DNA of 64,000 nt from Lysinibacillus sp. G4S2 (GCF_030348505.1 NZ_JAUCFJ010000002.1:624001-688000), one strand, 5' to 3'. Shown: positions 44,097 to 54,385, numbered from the stretch's first letter. The notes: generated by a model not told the origin, from the sequence alone. Translations and numbers: made by a program.

Positions 44097-47000
44097 ATGA
44101 CAAAGGTAGAAGTATATCGTCCAAAAAATCACGTACGTTTTGTTACAGCATCGAGTCTTTTTGATGGGCATGATGCTTCGGTTAACATTATGCGACGTAT
44201 TTTACAATCAAGCGGTGTAGAGGTAATCCATTTAGGACATAACCGCTCCGTGGAAGAAGTCGTAAATGCTGCGATTCAAGAGGATGCTCAAGGCATTGCG
44301 GTATCTTCTTATCAAGGCGGACATATGGAATACTTTAAATATATGTATGATTTGTTGCGTGAAAAAGGAGCGCCACATATTAAAATTTATGGTGGCGGTG
44401 GTGGTGTAATTTTACCACGTGAAATTAAAGAGCTACATGCTTATGGGATTGCAGGAATTTTCTCGCCGGAAGATGGTCGTGTCTTAGGTTTACAAGGGAT
44501 GATTAATGAGAAAATTAAAGGGACTGATTTCCCAACTGCTACGGGTAATTATCAAGAAAAGCTTGATGCTGTAACGACAGATACACCCGAAATTTTAGCG
44601 AATTTAATAACTGCTGCAGAGTCGAATGACGATGAGGAAACGAATAAGATGCTAGAAGAAGCTCGCAAACGCTCAAAAGGGACACCTGTCTTAGGTATTA
44701 CAGGAACTGGTGGTGCGGGTAAATCTTCCTTAACGGATGAATTAATTCGTCGTTTCTTAAAAGAATTCCCAGATAAACGGGTAGCGATTCTTTCAGTCGA
44801 TCCGACAAAGCAAAAAACAGGTGGGGCTTTACTTGGTGACCGAATTCGTATGAATGCGATTTTCAATAATCGAGTATATATGCGTAGTTTAGCAACCCGT
44901 GGATCTCGTACAGAGCTTTCTGCTTCTATTGGGGACGTACTAAATGTAGTGAAAGTAGCGGGCTATGATTTAATCATTGTAGAAACAAGTGGTATTGGTC
45001 AAGGTGATGCGGAAATTACGAAATATACGGATTTATCCATGTACGTTATGACAAGTGAGTTTGGTGCTCCGACACAGCTTGAAAAAATTGACATGATTGA
45101 TTTTGCAGATGTGATTGCCATCAATAAATTTGAACGTAAAGGCTCTGAGGATGCGCTACGCCAAGTGCAGAAGCAATACCAACGTTCGCGAGAGCTTTGG
45201 GATGAATCAATCGATAATATGCCTGTTTACGGTACGATTGCAAGTCAATTTAATGATAAAGGAACGAATGCTTTATTTGCTGCATTAGTAAATATCATTA
45301 ATAAGAATACAGGAAGTAACTGGGAAACGGGTTATGAGCAATTTGCGAAAACCCAGAAGCAGGATGTTATTATTCCAAACGATCGTCGTTATTATTTACG
45401 AGAAATTACGGATACTGTGCGTGGCTATCACAAAAAATCAGAGCAGCAAGTTGGATTTGCTCGCCGTCTATTCCAATTAGAAGGAGCTATTGCAGCGGTT
45501 AAGGAAAAAGCGCCAAATGATGCACTTATCGCATCTCTTACTTCTTTAGTAGAAGGTGTCAGAGATGAATTAACGGCTGAGTCCAAACGTATTTTAGATA
45601 ATTGGCAAGCTTTAAAAGAAGCGTATGCTGGGGACGAATTTGTAACGAAAGTTCGTGATAAAGAAATTCGTACGATTTTAAAGACAACAAGCCTATCTGG
45701 TACAAAAATCCCTAAAGTGGCCTTGCCGAAATTCGTAGATTACGGTGAAATTTTACGTTGGGTTTATAGAGAAAATGTACCTGGCGAATTCCCATTTACT
45801 GCAGGGGTATTCCAATTTAAACGTGAAGGTGAAGATCCGAAGCGACAATTTGCTGGTGAGGGTACACCTGAGCGTACAAATAAACGATTCCATTATTTAT
45901 CAAAGGATGATGATGCAAAACGTTTATCAACAGCATTTGATTCGGTAACGCTATACGGTGAGGATCCAGATTACCGACCAGATATTTATGGTAAGGTTGG
46001 AGAATCGGGTGTATCCATTTGTACGCTAGAGGATATGAAAAAGCTTTATGCAGGCTTTGATTTATGTGCACCATCAACTTCAGTATCGATGACAATTAAC
46101 GGTCCAGCACCGATTATTTTGGCGATGTTCATGAATTCGGCTATTGATCAGCAAGTGAAACTACGTGAGAAAGAACTTAGTCGACCTTTGACAGTTGAAG
46201 AATTTATGGAGACACGAGAGAAAACATTACAGGTCGTGCGTGGAACGGTGCAAGCAGATATTTTAAAAGAAGATCAAGGGCAAAACACATGTATTTTCTC
46301 AACAGAGTTTGCGTTACGTATGATGGGAGATATTCAGCAATACTTTATTGATCATAAAGTGCGTAATTACTACTCAGTATCTATTTCTGGTTACCATATT
46401 GCTGAAGCTGGAGCGAACCCAATTTCACAGTTGGCCTTTACATTAGCAAATGGCTTTACGTATGTGGAATATTATTTAAGTCGTGGAATGAATATTGATG
46501 ATTTTGCGCCAAATCTATCATTCTTCTTCTCTAACGGACTTGACCCAGAGTACACAGTTATTGGACGTGTAGCACGTCGTATTTGGGCAGTTATTATGCG
46601 CGATAAGTATGGCGCTAATGAACGTGCACAAAAACTAAAATATCATATCCAAACATCTGGACGTAGTTTGCATGCACAGGAGATCGATTTTAATGATATC
46701 CGCACAACGTTACAGGCATTAATGGCTTTACAGGATAATTGTAATTCATTGCATACAAATGCATATGATGAAGCAATTACAACGCCTACGGAAGAATCTG
46801 TACGTCGCGCAATGGCCATTCAAATGATTATTACGAAGGAACATGGCTTAGCGAAAAATGAAAACCCATTACAAGGTGCATTTATTGTGGAAGAATTAAC
46901 GGACCTTGTAGAAGAAGCGGTACTAGAAGAGTTCGATCGTATCAATGATCGTGGTGGCGTGCTAGGTGCAATGGAAACACAATATCAGCGCGGTAAGATT

Positions 47001-47345
47001 CAAGAGGAATCCATGTACTACGAAATGCTAAAACATTCGGGTGAGTTACCAATCATTGGTGTAAACACATACTTAAATCCGAACCCACCTTCAGAGGACG
47101 AAATTGATAATATGGAAATTGCGCGTGCATCAACGGAAGAAAAAGAGACACAAATTCATAATTTACATGCCTTCTGGAAGCAACATGAAAGTGAAGCGGA
47201 AGCGGCAATTGCTCGTTTACAACAAGTAGCTGTAAACAATGGCAATATTTTCGCGGAGCTTATGGAAACCGTAAAAGTAGCTAGCTTAGGGCAAATCACG
47301 AATGCTTTATATGAAGTAGGCGGACAATATCGTCGTAATATGTAA
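44097..47345 (+). CDS. icmF: IcmF: fused B12-dependent isobutyryl-CoA mutase with G-protein chaperone
   Basis: About 1082 aa in the order N-terminal B12-binding domain (LFDGHDAS with the cobalt-ligating His), MeaB-type GTPase (GTGGAGKSS, about 202; [24 protein letters not shown]) and C-terminal mutase TIM barrel ([20 protein letters not shown]). Interconverts isobutyryl-CoA/n-butyryl-CoA (or related acyl-CoAs such as pivalyl/isovaleryl-CoA) using adenosylcobalamin. Start at ATG 44097 behind GGGGAGAAAGTGGGG. Its cofactor is supplied by the riboswitch operon at 32-35.5 kb and its products enter the adjacent fad genes. Confidence 0.93.
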   Translation: MTKVEVYRPKNHVRFVTASSLFDGHDASVNIMRRILQSSGVEVIHLGHNRSVEEVVNAAIQEDAQGIAVSSYQGGHMEYFKYMYDLLREKGAPHIKIYGGGGGVILPREIKELHAYGIAGIFSPEDGRVLGLQGMINEKIKGTDFPTATGNYQEKLDAVTTDTPEILANLITAAESNDDEETNKMLEEARKRSKGTPVLGITGTGGAGKSSLTDELIRRFLKEFPDKRVAILSVDPTKQKTGGALLGDRIRMNAIFNNRVYMRSLATRGSRTELSASIGDVLNVVKVAGYDLIIVETSGIGQGDAEITKYTDLSMYVMTSEFGAPTQLEKIDMIDFADVIAINKFERKGSEDALRQVQKQYQRSRELWDESIDNMPVYGTIASQFNDKGTNALFAALVNIINKNTGSNWETGYEQFAKTQKQDVIIPNDRRYYLREITDTVRGYHKKSEQQVGFARRLFQLEGAIAAVKEKAPNDALIASLTSLVEGVRDELTAESKRILDNWQALKEAYAGDEFVTKVRDKEIRTILKTTSLSGTKIPKVALPKFVDYGEILRWVYRENVPGEFPFTAGVFQFKREGEDPKRQFAGEGTPERTNKRFHYLSKDDDAKRLSTAFDSVTLYGEDPDYRPDIYGKVGESGVSICTLEDMKKLYAGFDLCAPSTSVSMTINGPAPIILAMFMNSAIDQQVKLREKELSRPLTVEEFMETREKTLQVVRGTVQADILKEDQGQNTCIFSTEFALRMMGDIQQYFIDHKVRNYYSVSISGYHIAEAGANPISQLAFTLANGFTYVEYYLSRGMNIDDFAPNLSFFFSNGLDPEYTVIGRVARRIWAVIMRDKYGANERAQKLKYHIQTSGRSLHAQEIDFNDIRTTLQALMALQDNCNSLHTNAYDEAITTPTEESVRRAMAIQMIITKEHGLAKNENPLQGAFIVEELTDLVEEAVLEEFDRINDRGGVLGAMETQYQRGKIQEESMYYEMLKHSGELPIIGVNTYLNPNPPSEDEIDNMEIARASTEEKETQIHNLHAFWKQHESEAEAAIARLQQVAVNNGNIFAELMETVKVASLGQITNALYEVGGQYRRNM

Positions 47346-47397
47346 ATCGTAAACGTGCATATATTCTATTTTATACAAAATGCTTCTGTATTTTTAA

Positions 47398-47432
47398 GTG
47401 TCTAGTCTTAGGATTAGGCACTTTTTTTTAAT
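47398..47432 (+). terminator. Intrinsic terminator of icmF
   Basis: GTGTCTAGT pairs (with G-U) with ATTAGGCAC, then TTTTTTTAATT. Confidence 0.75.
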
Positions 47433-47476
47433 TCCGTTATAATAGAAATGTAAAAAAAGGGGAGGCGCAGTAGTTG

Positions 47477-47632
47477 ATGAAATCAGGTATTCACTACATT
47501 ATTATTTTAGCTTTAGTGCTAGGAGTTATTTTCCTTTATGATAAGCAATTTGGCGCTATTCCGATATTATTATTATCTGTCTATTTGTTTTACTTTGGGA
47601 TAAAAAAAATGCGTGATATAAAAAACCAATAA
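47477..47632 (+). CDS. Small membrane protein, 51 aa
   Basis: Reads MKSGIHYIIILALVLGVIFL, then YDKQFGAIP and a second hydrophobic segment ending FGIKKMRDIKNQ. Two membrane helices with a short outside loop and a basic inside tail. GGGGAGG lies about 11 nt before the ATG (a TTG three bases upstream is better spaced). Family unknown. Confidence 0.6.
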   Translation: MKSGIHYIIILALVLGVIFLYDKQFGAIPILLLSVYLFYFGIKKMRDIKNQ

Positions 47633-47786
47633 TTGAAGCTAGCAATGAGGATAAAACTTTGTATATAATGGGTATTATGCTTATGATATGGAAAGTTACT
47701 TTTGTGCGGCCTTTTTTGCTGCACTCCGAAAATAAAGCAATATAATTTTAAAACGTCCATTGTGATGAGGGAAAGGAAGTGCACGA

Positions 47787-48326
47787 ATGAATTTTCGTGA
47801 AATGACAAAGGAACAATTAACGGAAGAATCGTTAATTAACTTAGCTTATGCAATTTTAAATGAAAAACGTGCCTCAGTGTCTTTTAATGACTTATTAACA
47901 ATACTTCAAGAATTTACAGGCTATAGCGATGAAGAAATGAAAGCTCGCCTACTACAATTTTACACAGATTTAAATGTAGATGGCCGCTTCTTATTTAATC
48001 AGGAGGCTGGTTGGGGCTTACGTGAATGGTATAAAGTTGAACAAATCGAAGAAGAAACAGCTCCTTCTGTTAAAACTCATAAGAAAAAATCTAAAGCTGC
48101 CCTTGAAGATGAAGAAGATTTAGAAGAAGATTTAGAAGAAGAAGATATTGACTTTGATGAAGACTATGAAGAATTCGTTGAAGAAGATGAGCTAGATGAA
48201 GATAATGATAAAGAAGATATTGATTTTGAAGAAGAAGAAGATATAGAAGACATCGATGAGGAAATCGATGAAGACTTTGTTGATGAAGATGAAGATGAAT
48301 TTGAAGACGAAGAGGAAGAAAACTAA
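47787..48326 (+). CDS. rpoE: RNA polymerase delta subunit
   Basis: 179 aa. Folded N-terminal HARE-HTH-like domain (TEESLINLAYAILNEKRASVSFNDLLTIL, WGLREWY) and a long, almost wholly Asp/Glu C-terminal half (residues about 105-179). Improves polymerase recycling and promoter selectivity in Firmicutes. Position ahead of pyrG as in B. subtilis. GAAAGGAAGTG before the ATG. Confidence 0.95.
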   Translation: MNFREMTKEQLTEESLINLAYAILNEKRASVSFNDLLTILQEFTGYSDEEMKARLLQFYTDLNVDGRFLFNQEAGWGLREWYKVEQIEEETAPSVKTHKKKSKAALEDEEDLEEDLEEEDIDFDEDYEEFVEEDELDEDNDKEDIDFEEEEDIEDIDEEIDEDFVDEDEDEFEDEEEEN

Positions 48327-48339
48327 CTTATTTCAGCAA

Positions 48340-48453
48340 ACATCTGTTGAAATAAGTTAGAAGCCTCTGGCGGATGTCACGGAAATCGGAAAGGAGTTCT
48401 TTGTGCATGTACAAAGCCGATTTCGGACGCAATTATGCCGAGGCATAATTGAT
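48340..48453. repeat. REP/MITE-like fold-back element
   Basis: AAGCCTCTGGCGGATGTCACGG, inner arms GGAAATCGG / CCGATTTCGG, then ACGCAATTATGCC and the perfect terminal hairpin CAATTATGCC-GA-GGCATAATTG. Same family as 1734-1990 and 31.88 kb. Lies directly behind rpoE. Confidence 0.85.
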
Positions 48454-48502
48454 GATAATGACTCTTTGAATTTTCTTTCTTTTATACTTGTAGTAAAAAA
48501 TC

Positions 48503-48613
48503 TTGACTTCTATCGCGGTTACGTTTAATCTTTTACTTGGGCTCCTTAATTAAAGGAGAAAGACCGTGTATGTAATACGCTCCCCCTGCAAACCTATGCA
48601 GGAGGGGCGTTTT
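48503..48613 (+). promoter_or_regulatory. pyrG promoter and CTP-sensing attenuator
   Basis: TTGACT (48503-48508), 17 bp, TAATCT (48526-48531), then a predicted transcript start GGGCTCC (48539). A terminator follows: CGCTCCCCCTGCA pairs with TGCAGGAGGGGCG, then TTTTTTTTG. In B. subtilis, reiterative G addition at a GGGC start under low CTP lets the 5' end pair with the CUCCC-containing left arm and prevent termination; both parts are present here. The 48614-48932 remainder holds a GGATAAGAAA...TTTTCTTATCC hairpin and no gene. Confidence 0.8.
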
Positions 48614-48932
48614 TTTTGTTTTTTTAACTTTATTTAGTTTACTCTCCCAAGCTTATTGCTACAGAAATGAATATAAATGTTCTAAATCATTCATGATGTA
48701 TAGTAATCAGTGACTGAATAAATGTTAAAGAAAAGAAAGTAGAAAAGAGATAGAAACGATTACAGCTTCGAATCGACTACAATTTTGTAGGCATTCTCGG
48801 CTTTTCTTATTTTAGGGATAAGAAATATCAATTTTCTTATCCTGTCGAGACATTTGCATCGTTTTAGCATAGGGACGTGAATGCACTTTTCTTACTAGCA
48901 ATTTCTAGTACAACATAAGGAGGAATTTTTTC

Positions 48933-50525
48933 ATGACGAAGTATATTTTTGTAACAGGTGGGGTTGTATCATCACTTGGAAAAGGGATTGTAGCTGCATC
49001 TCTAGGTCGTTTATTAAAAAATCGTGGATTAGAAGTAACGATTCAAAAATTTGACCCATATATCAATATTGACCCAGGTACAATGAGTCCTTATCAACAT
49101 GGTGAGGTTTTCGTAACAGATGATGGCGCTGAAGCTGACTTAGACTTAGGTCACTACGAACGTTTCATTGATATTAACCTAGGAAAACATTCTACTGTAA
49201 CTTCAGGTCGTGTTTATCAGTCTGTATTACAAAAAGAACGCCGTGGTGATTACAACGGTGGAACAGTACAAGTAATTCCTCACATTACAAATGAAATCAA
49301 AGATCGTATTCAACGAGCTGGTCGTGAAACAAATGCAGACGTTGTTATTACTGAAGTAGGCGGAACAGTGGGAGACATTGAATCACTGCCATTCCTTGAA
49401 GCGATTCGCCAAATGAAAACAAATTTAGGCCATAACAATGTAATGTATGTTCATTGTACGCTTATTCCTTATATTAAAGCTGCGGGTGAGCTTAAAACAA
49501 AGCCAACTCAGCACTCTGTAAAAGAATTACGTTCTTTAGGTATTCAACCAAATATTATCGTTGTGCGCACAGAGCAAGAAGTACCTCAGGATATGAAAGA
49601 AAAACTAGCTTTATTCTGTGATGTTCAGCCACACGAAATTATTGAATCTCGCGATGCAGAACATTTATATGAAGTACCATTAAATCTTCATGCACAAGAT
49701 TTCGATGATATTGTTCTTGACCATTTTGGCATTGAAGCTCCAGAGGCGGATATGGAAGAATGGCGTGAGCTTGTAGCAAAAGTGAAGAGCTTACCAAATA
49801 AACGAAAAGTAGCATTAGTAGGTAAATATGTAGAATTACAAGATGCTTACATTTCTGTTGTAGAGGCATTAAAACATGCAGGCTATGCATTTAATTCTGA
49901 TATTGAGATTGACTGGATTAATGCTGAACATGTAGATGCTGACAATGTAGCTACTCTATTAAAAGGTGCTGACGCAATTTTAGTTCCAGGTGGCTTTGGT
50001 GATCGTGGAGTTGAAGGTAAAATTTTAGCGACACAATATGCTCGTGAAAATGATGTACCATTCTTAGGTATTTGCCTAGGTATGCAACTTGCAACAATTG
50101 AATTTGCTCGTAACGTACTTGGTTTACAAGGAGCACATTCTACAGAGCTTGATGCAAATACAGAATATCCTATTATCGACTTCCTACCAGATCAAAACGA
50201 CAGTGTAGACATCGGTGGTACATTACGTTTAGGTTTATATCCATGTAAGTTAAAAGATGGCTCAAAGGCAAGTCAAGCCTATGGTAAAGAGCTTGTTTAT
50301 GAACGCCACCGCCATCGTTATGAATTTAACAATGAATATCGTGAAGCAATGGAAGCAGCAGGCCTTATCTTCTCAGGTACAAGCCCCGATGGCAAATTAG
50401 TGGAAATTATCGAGTTACCAGAAAAGAATTTCTTCGTAGCATGCCAATTCCACCCTGAACTTGTATCACGTCCAAACCGTCCACAACCATTGTTCCGTGA
50501 TTTTATCGGAGCAACATTCAAATAA
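48933..50525 (+). CDS. pyrG: CTP synthase
   Basis: 530 aa. N-terminal amidoligase with [12 protein letters not shown] (P-loop), [12 protein letters not shown] region and [11 protein letters not shown]-terminal class I glutaminase with [11 protein letters not shown], nucleophile Cys in FLGICLGMQ, and His/Glu in QFHPE. Converts UTP, ATP and glutamine to CTP. Expression predicted to be controlled by the attenuator 300 bp upstream. AAGGAGG before the ATG. Confidence 0.97.
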   Translation: MTKYIFVTGGVVSSLGKGIVAASLGRLLKNRGLEVTIQKFDPYINIDPGTMSPYQHGEVFVTDDGAEADLDLGHYERFIDINLGKHSTVTSGRVYQSVLQKERRGDYNGGTVQVIPHITNEIKDRIQRAGRETNADVVITEVGGTVGDIESLPFLEAIRQMKTNLGHNNVMYVHCTLIPYIKAAGELKTKPTQHSVKELRSLGIQPNIIVVRTEQEVPQDMKEKLALFCDVQPHEIIESRDAEHLYEVPLNLHAQDFDDIVLDHFGIEAPEADMEEWRELVAKVKSLPNKRKVALVGKYVELQDAYISVVEALKHAGYAFNSDIEIDWINAEHVDADNVATLLKGADAILVPGGFGDRGVEGKILATQYARENDVPFLGICLGMQLATIEFARNVLGLQGAHSTELDANTEYPIIDFLPDQNDSVDIGGTLRLGLYPCKLKDGSKASQAYGKELVYERHRHRYEFNNEYREAMEAAGLIFSGTSPDGKLVEIIELPEKNFFVACQFHPELVSRPNRPQPLFRDFIGATFK

Positions 50526-50527
50526 TG

Positions 50528-50829
50528 AAAAAAGAGTTGTCTCAAGCACTGAGACAACTCTTTTTGTTCTCCGGCAAAACGAGATTATTCCGATAAATCT
50601 TCAAAGTATTCCTATATAAAAAGAGTTGTCTCAAACGCTGAGACAACTCTTTTTTGTTTTCCGGTAAAACGAGATTATTCCGATAAAAGTTAAAATTGTT
50701 CTGATAAAACGAGGGAATGTTCCGATAAAAGCTAAAATTATTCCGATAAAACGAGAAAATATTCCGATAAATCTTCAATGTATTCCTATATAAAAAGAGT
50801 TGTCTCAAACGCAGAGACAACTCTTTTTA
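50528..50829. repeat. Array E: three near-identical terminators interleaved with 21-bp units
   Basis: The hairpin AGAGTTGTCTCA...TGAGACAACTCT with T-tracts occurs at about 50530-50566, 50617-50655 and 50791-50829. Between them TTCCGATAAA-type units run at 50678, 50699, 50720, 50741, 50762 and 50783, exactly 21 bp apart (with an earlier one at 50588). The hairpins terminate pyrG and, in reverse, the convergent ywjG. The unit matches the reverse complement of array C. Confidence 0.92.
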
Positions 50830-50837
50830 TAGATTCT

Positions 50838-51368
50838 TTATAACTCTTCGTCATCAAGACCAAGCATTTCATCATACGCAATTTTTACTGCTTCATAAAC
50901 AAAAAGGGCAGCAATAGCATGTGGCACAACTATGCGCTCTCCTAAATCGTTCGGTAATAAACCACCACGTATGCGTGTAGAAATATACGTATACGCTAAA
51001 TCTGCTAGTGGGTTTTCAGAATCCGCTACTTCGCTAGCAACTGCTGCAAACGGAATAAAATTGTTATTGAGTTGTTGTGCTAAAGCTAATGCTTCTTCAT
51101 CATGTGCACTCCGTGTGAAAATGAATACACGATCAGCTTCCGTTATCATTGTATCCTTTGTCCACGGTACTAGTTTGCTAAAACGTTCAACTGCATGACA
51201 TGCATTTAATTCGACAACTTGCATTTCACCAAAGCATGCGAAATAGACGTTACCTTCACCAATACCTGCTTGTGCAAGTAATCGTGCTGTTTCTTCGATA
51301 GCTTCCTCTTCATTTTGTGTTATTCTTTGTAATAATCCACTAAGTTGTGTTGTTAGAATTTTTGACAT
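50838..51368 (-). CDS. ywjG: DUF2529 (YwjG) family SIS-like protein
   Basis: About 176 aa, alpha/beta protein with a SIS-domain-like pattern (VYFACFGEMQVVEL, DRVFIFTRSAHDEEALALA, ISTRIRGGLLPND). Recognised by the fixed position between pyrG and spo0F. Function unknown; possibly binds a phosphosugar (inference from fold). GAGGTGGGAC before the ATG. Confidence 0.8.
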   Translation of the reverse strand: MSKILTTQLSGLLQRITQNEEEAIEETARLLAQAGIGEGNVYFACFGEMQVVELNACHAVERFSKLVPWTKDTMITEADRVFIFTRSAHDEEALALAQQLNNNFIPFAAVASEVADSENPLADLAYTYISTRIRGGLLPNDLGERIVVPHAIAALFVYEAVKIAYDEMLGLDDEEL

Positions 51369-51526
51369 GGTCCCACCTCAATCAATATTATATGTTTGAA
51401 AAGAGCATAAAGCAAAAGTAGATAATTTATAATACTAGAAGGTATTAAGCTATTGAAGGAGAATAATACATAATATAGGAAGTTTTTTTTTGCAAGAATA
51501 ATAACTCAAAAAGGGCGGAATGAAAT

Positions 51527-51883
51527 GTGAAACGATTACTAATTGTTGATGATCAACCTGGAATTCGTTTGCTTTTAAATGAAGTGTTGAAAAAAGAAGG
51601 TTATGTTACATACTTAGCTGCAAATGGTACTGAAGCACTGCGATATGCAGAAGAAGAAATGGATTGTGTCCTATTAGATATGAAAATTCCGGGGATGGAT
51701 GGTATTGAAATTTTAAAGCGCTTAAAAGAGAAGTGGCCACAACTTCCAGTATTCATGATGACTGCTTATGGTGAACTGGATGTTGTACAGGAAGCATTAG
51801 ATTTAGGCGCAATTCGATATTTTACTAAGCCTTTTGATATTTTTGAAGTGCGTGATGAGGTTAATAAAACATTACAGGTTTAG
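51527..51883 (+). CDS. spo0F: Sporulation phosphorelay response regulator Spo0F
   Basis: Stand-alone receiver domain of 118 aa. Acidic pocket D8-D9, phospho-acceptor Asp in LLDMKIPGMDG (about 51), Thr in MMTAYGE and Lys in YFTKPFD. Relays phosphate from sporulation kinases to Spo0B/Spo0A; no output domain, as expected. Starts at GTG behind AAAAGGGCGG. Marks the organism as an endospore former. Confidence 0.95.
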   Translation: MKRLLIVDDQPGIRLLLNEVLKKEGYVTYLAANGTEALRYAEEEMDCVLLDMKIPGMDGIEILKRLKEKWPQLPVFMMTAYGELDVVQEALDLGAIRYFTKPFDIFEVRDEVNKTLQV

Positions 51884-51886
51884 ATG

Positions 51887-51917
51887 AACAGGCAGTGGTT
51901 AACACCGCCTGTTTTTC
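51887..51917 (+). terminator. Intrinsic terminator of spo0F
   Basis: AACAGGC-A-GTG...CAC-C-GCCTGTT stem followed by TTTTC. Confidence 0.8.
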
Positions 51918-52104
51918 ATGGTTATTATACGATTAGTAGAAGTTTTCTACCGTTTCACTTTCATTTTGCTTCCACAATAAATGGCTCATCACTATAACGT
52001 GTGGTTGGTTTCCGTTCCAACTGGGCGCTTTCCGATGAGCCGCTTTTATTTTTCTGCAGCGCAATGATAGCGACACAAATCTTTAATGAGCTGCAGTTTT
52101 GAGA

Positions 52105-52216
52105 TTTATCGAGAACTTTTGATTGTTTATCGACCAACTTTATCGATTTATCCACCAACTTTTTAAATTTATCACCCAACTTTTTTAATTTATCGACCAA
52201 CTTTCGAAAAATATCG
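52105..52216. repeat. Intergenic tandem array F: 21-bp units
   Basis: TTTATC anchors at 52105, 52126, 52147, 52168, 52189 and a variant at 52210, exactly 21 bp apart; units continue GACCAACTTT or CACCCAACTTT. Opposite base composition to arrays A, B and D, same period. Confidence 0.92.
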
Positions 52217-52257
52217 ACATCTACCTTCATGCAACACTATCTGACCGCATGGGGGCT

Positions 52258-52440
52258 TGAACCTCCGTTACGTTGCACTACATTACGGTTGGACACTGCC
52301 GCTTCGTTGCACTTCGCTTTCGTACAGAAAAGAAGACGCTGTCGCTACGTTGCTCTTCGCTTTCGCGTAACCTCCGTTACGTTGCACTACACTACGGTTG
52401 GACACTGTCGCTCCGTTCCACTTCGCTTTCGTGTAGAAAA
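52258..52440. repeat. Imperfect direct repeats of about 110 bp
   Basis: CCTCCGTTACGTTGCACTAC ... GGTTGGACACTG ... CACTTCGCTTTCG occurs at 52261 and 52371, joined by GACGCTGTCGCTACGTTGC. The CGCTTTCG motif resembles the modules at 31.75 kb. No gene. Confidence 0.8.
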
Positions 52441-52474
52441 TAACAGCCCCTGCTTTTCAGGGGCTGTTATTTTT
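52441..52474 (+). terminator. Strong hairpin ahead of fba
   Basis: TAACAGCCCCTG / CAGGGGCTGTTA, 12 bp perfect, then TTTTTGC. No gene directly upstream; it would shield fba from read-through across the repeat region. Confidence 0.8.
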
Positions 52475-52534
52475 GCTATGATTAAATAGCATATTTATGT
52501 AGAAAGAATAGTCCTATAGAGGAGGATTTTTAGT

Positions 52535-53389
52535 ATGGCATTAGTATCTATGAAAGAGATGTTAATTAAAGCAAAGGGAGAAGGTTATGCAGTTGGTCAG
52601 TTCAACATCAACAACCTTGAGTGGACTCAAGCAATTTTACAAGCAGCAGAAGAAGAAAAATCTCCAGTTATTCTAGGCGTTTCAGAAGGCGCAGGTAAAT
52701 ATATGGGCGGATTTATCTCCGTTGTACACATGGTAAAAGGTTTAATGGAATCTTATGGCACTACAGTACCAGTAGCTATTCATCTTGACCATGGTTCAAG
52801 CTTTGAAAAATGTAAAGAAGCGATTGACGCTGGCTTCACTTCAGTTATGATTGATGCATCTCATCATCCATTCGAAGAAAACATTGCAATTACATCTAAA
52901 GTGGTTGAATACGCTCATTCTAAGAATGTTTCTGTTGAAGCAGAGCTTGGTACAGTTGGTGGAGACGAGGATGGCGTAATCGGTGGTATTATGTACGCTG
53001 ATCCAGAAGAATGCCGTAAAATGGTTGAGTTAACAGATATCGATTGCTTAGCACCAGCTCTTGGCTCTGTACATGGTCCTTACAAAGGAGAACCAAATTT
53101 AGGCTTTAAAGAAATGGAAGAAATCTCTAACTTAGCTGACCTTCCATTAGTATTACATGGTGGTACAGGTATCCCAACAAAAGATATCCAACGTTCAATT
53201 TCATTAGGTACAGCAAAAATTAACGTTAATACTGAAAATCAAATTGCTGCAACAAAAGTAATCCGCGAAATTCTTGATAACGATAAAGTTGTTTATGATC
53301 CTCGTAAATTCCTTGCTCCAGCACGTGAAGCGATTAAAACAACTGTAGTTGGGAAAATCCGCGAATTCGGCAGTGCACAAAAAGCATAA
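52535..53389 (+). CDS. fbaA: Class II fructose-bisphosphate aldolase
   Basis: 284 aa. Zinc/substrate residues in IHLDHGSS (D85, H86), [17 protein letters not shown] and [16 protein letters not shown] at the phosphate site. Reversible cleavage of fructose-1,6-bisphosphate in glycolysis and gluconeogenesis. AGGAGG before the ATG. Located between spo0F and tal as in B. subtilis. Confidence 0.96.
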   Translation: MALVSMKEMLIKAKGEGYAVGQFNINNLEWTQAILQAAEEEKSPVILGVSEGAGKYMGGFISVVHMVKGLMESYGTTVPVAIHLDHGSSFEKCKEAIDAGFTSVMIDASHHPFEENIAITSKVVEYAHSKNVSVEAELGTVGGDEDGVIGGIMYADPEECRKMVELTDIDCLAPALGSVHGPYKGEPNLGFKEMEEISNLADLPLVLHGGTGIPTKDIQRSISLGTAKINVNTENQIAATKVIREILDNDKVVYDPRKFLAPAREAIKTTVVGKIREFGSAQKA

Positions 53390-53435
53390 TTTTTGCATTT
53401 AATAAGTTAAAAAAGTATAGATGACTACACATAAT

Positions 53436-53477
53436 AAGAGAAGCGTTGATGCTGTTATCGACCTTCTCTTGTTTTTG
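53436..53477 (+). terminator. Intrinsic terminator of fbaA
   Basis: AAGAGAAG / CTTCTCTT stem with a GTTGATGC...GTTATCGAC loop, then GTTTTTG. Confidence 0.75.
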
Positions 53478-53670
53478 AAATAAAAAATTTTCGGCAAATA
53501 TTCAATTATAAGGCTCATCATTAAAGTTGAGGATGACATTTATTAAACGTATGTCGTGTGAATAAGTTGATTGGAGTGAAGACTGAATGCATCCAGAAAA
53601 ACGCTCAGTCAGAACGGAAATTAACCTTAAGCATGATGATGAACCTAAAAAGTGATCAGGAGGGAATATT

Positions 53671-54321
53671 ATGAAATTTTTCATTGATACAGCAAATTTC
53701 GAAGAGATTAAAGAAGCACACGCATGGGGTATTTTATCAGGCGTTACAACAAACCCATCATTAGTTGCTAAAGAAGAGAATGTTTCTTTCCATGATCGAC
53801 TTCGTGAAATCTCAGAGCTTGTAGACGGCTCAGTGAGTGGGGAAGTAATTGCTCTTGATGCAGAAGGTATGATTAAAGAAGGCTTAGAATTAGCTGCTAT
53901 TGCTCCAAATATTACAGTTAAATTACCAATGACTCCAGCTGGTTTAGAGGCGTGTCGCTTCTTTGCGGACAAAGGTATTAAAACGAACGTAACATTAATC
54001 TTTAGTGCAAACCAAGCATTAATGGCTGCTCGTGCGGGTGCAACATATGTATCACCGTTCATCGGTCGTTTAGATGATATGGGTCAAAATGGTGTAGAGC
54101 TAATCGAAACAATTGCAGATATTTTCACAATTCATAATATCGACACGCAAATTATCGCTGCATCTATTCGTCATCCGCAGCATGTAACGGCGGCAGCACT
54201 TGCTGGTGCACATATTTCAACTACTCCATTTAAAGTGTTAAAGCAACTTTTCAACCATCCATTAACGGAAAAAGGAATTGAAGGATTTTTAGCGGATTGG
54301 AATAAGAGAAAAGGCGAATAA
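53671..54321 (+). CDS. tal: Transaldolase of the short (TalC/FSA-like) family
   Basis: 216 aa, single TIM barrel. [13 protein letters not shown] at the N-terminus, TTNPSL, Schiff-base Lys in NITVKLPMT (K84), NVTLIFS and [11 protein letters not shown]. Transfers dihydroxyacetone units in the non-oxidative pentose phosphate pathway; the related FSA splits fructose-6-phosphate. B. subtilis orthologue YwjH. AGGAGGGA before the ATG. Confidence 0.93.
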   Translation: MKFFIDTANFEEIKEAHAWGILSGVTTNPSLVAKEENVSFHDRLREISELVDGSVSGEVIALDAEGMIKEGLELAAIAPNITVKLPMTPAGLEACRFFADKGIKTNVTLIFSANQALMAARAGATYVSPFIGRLDDMGQNGVELIETIADIFTIHNIDTQIIAASIRHPQHVTAAALAGAHISTTPFKVLKQLFNHPLTEKGIEGFLADWNKRKGE

Positions 54322-54385
54322 TAAGATTATATAGTGAGCCATTCGCAAAAAAATATTACTTTCCAATCATGAGGGAGAACGCAAA

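Noticed and set aside
47590..47808. 72-aa minus-strand frame opposite the 51-aa membrane protein and rpoE start
   Set aside because: No ribosome site; overlaps the rpoE promoter region and start.
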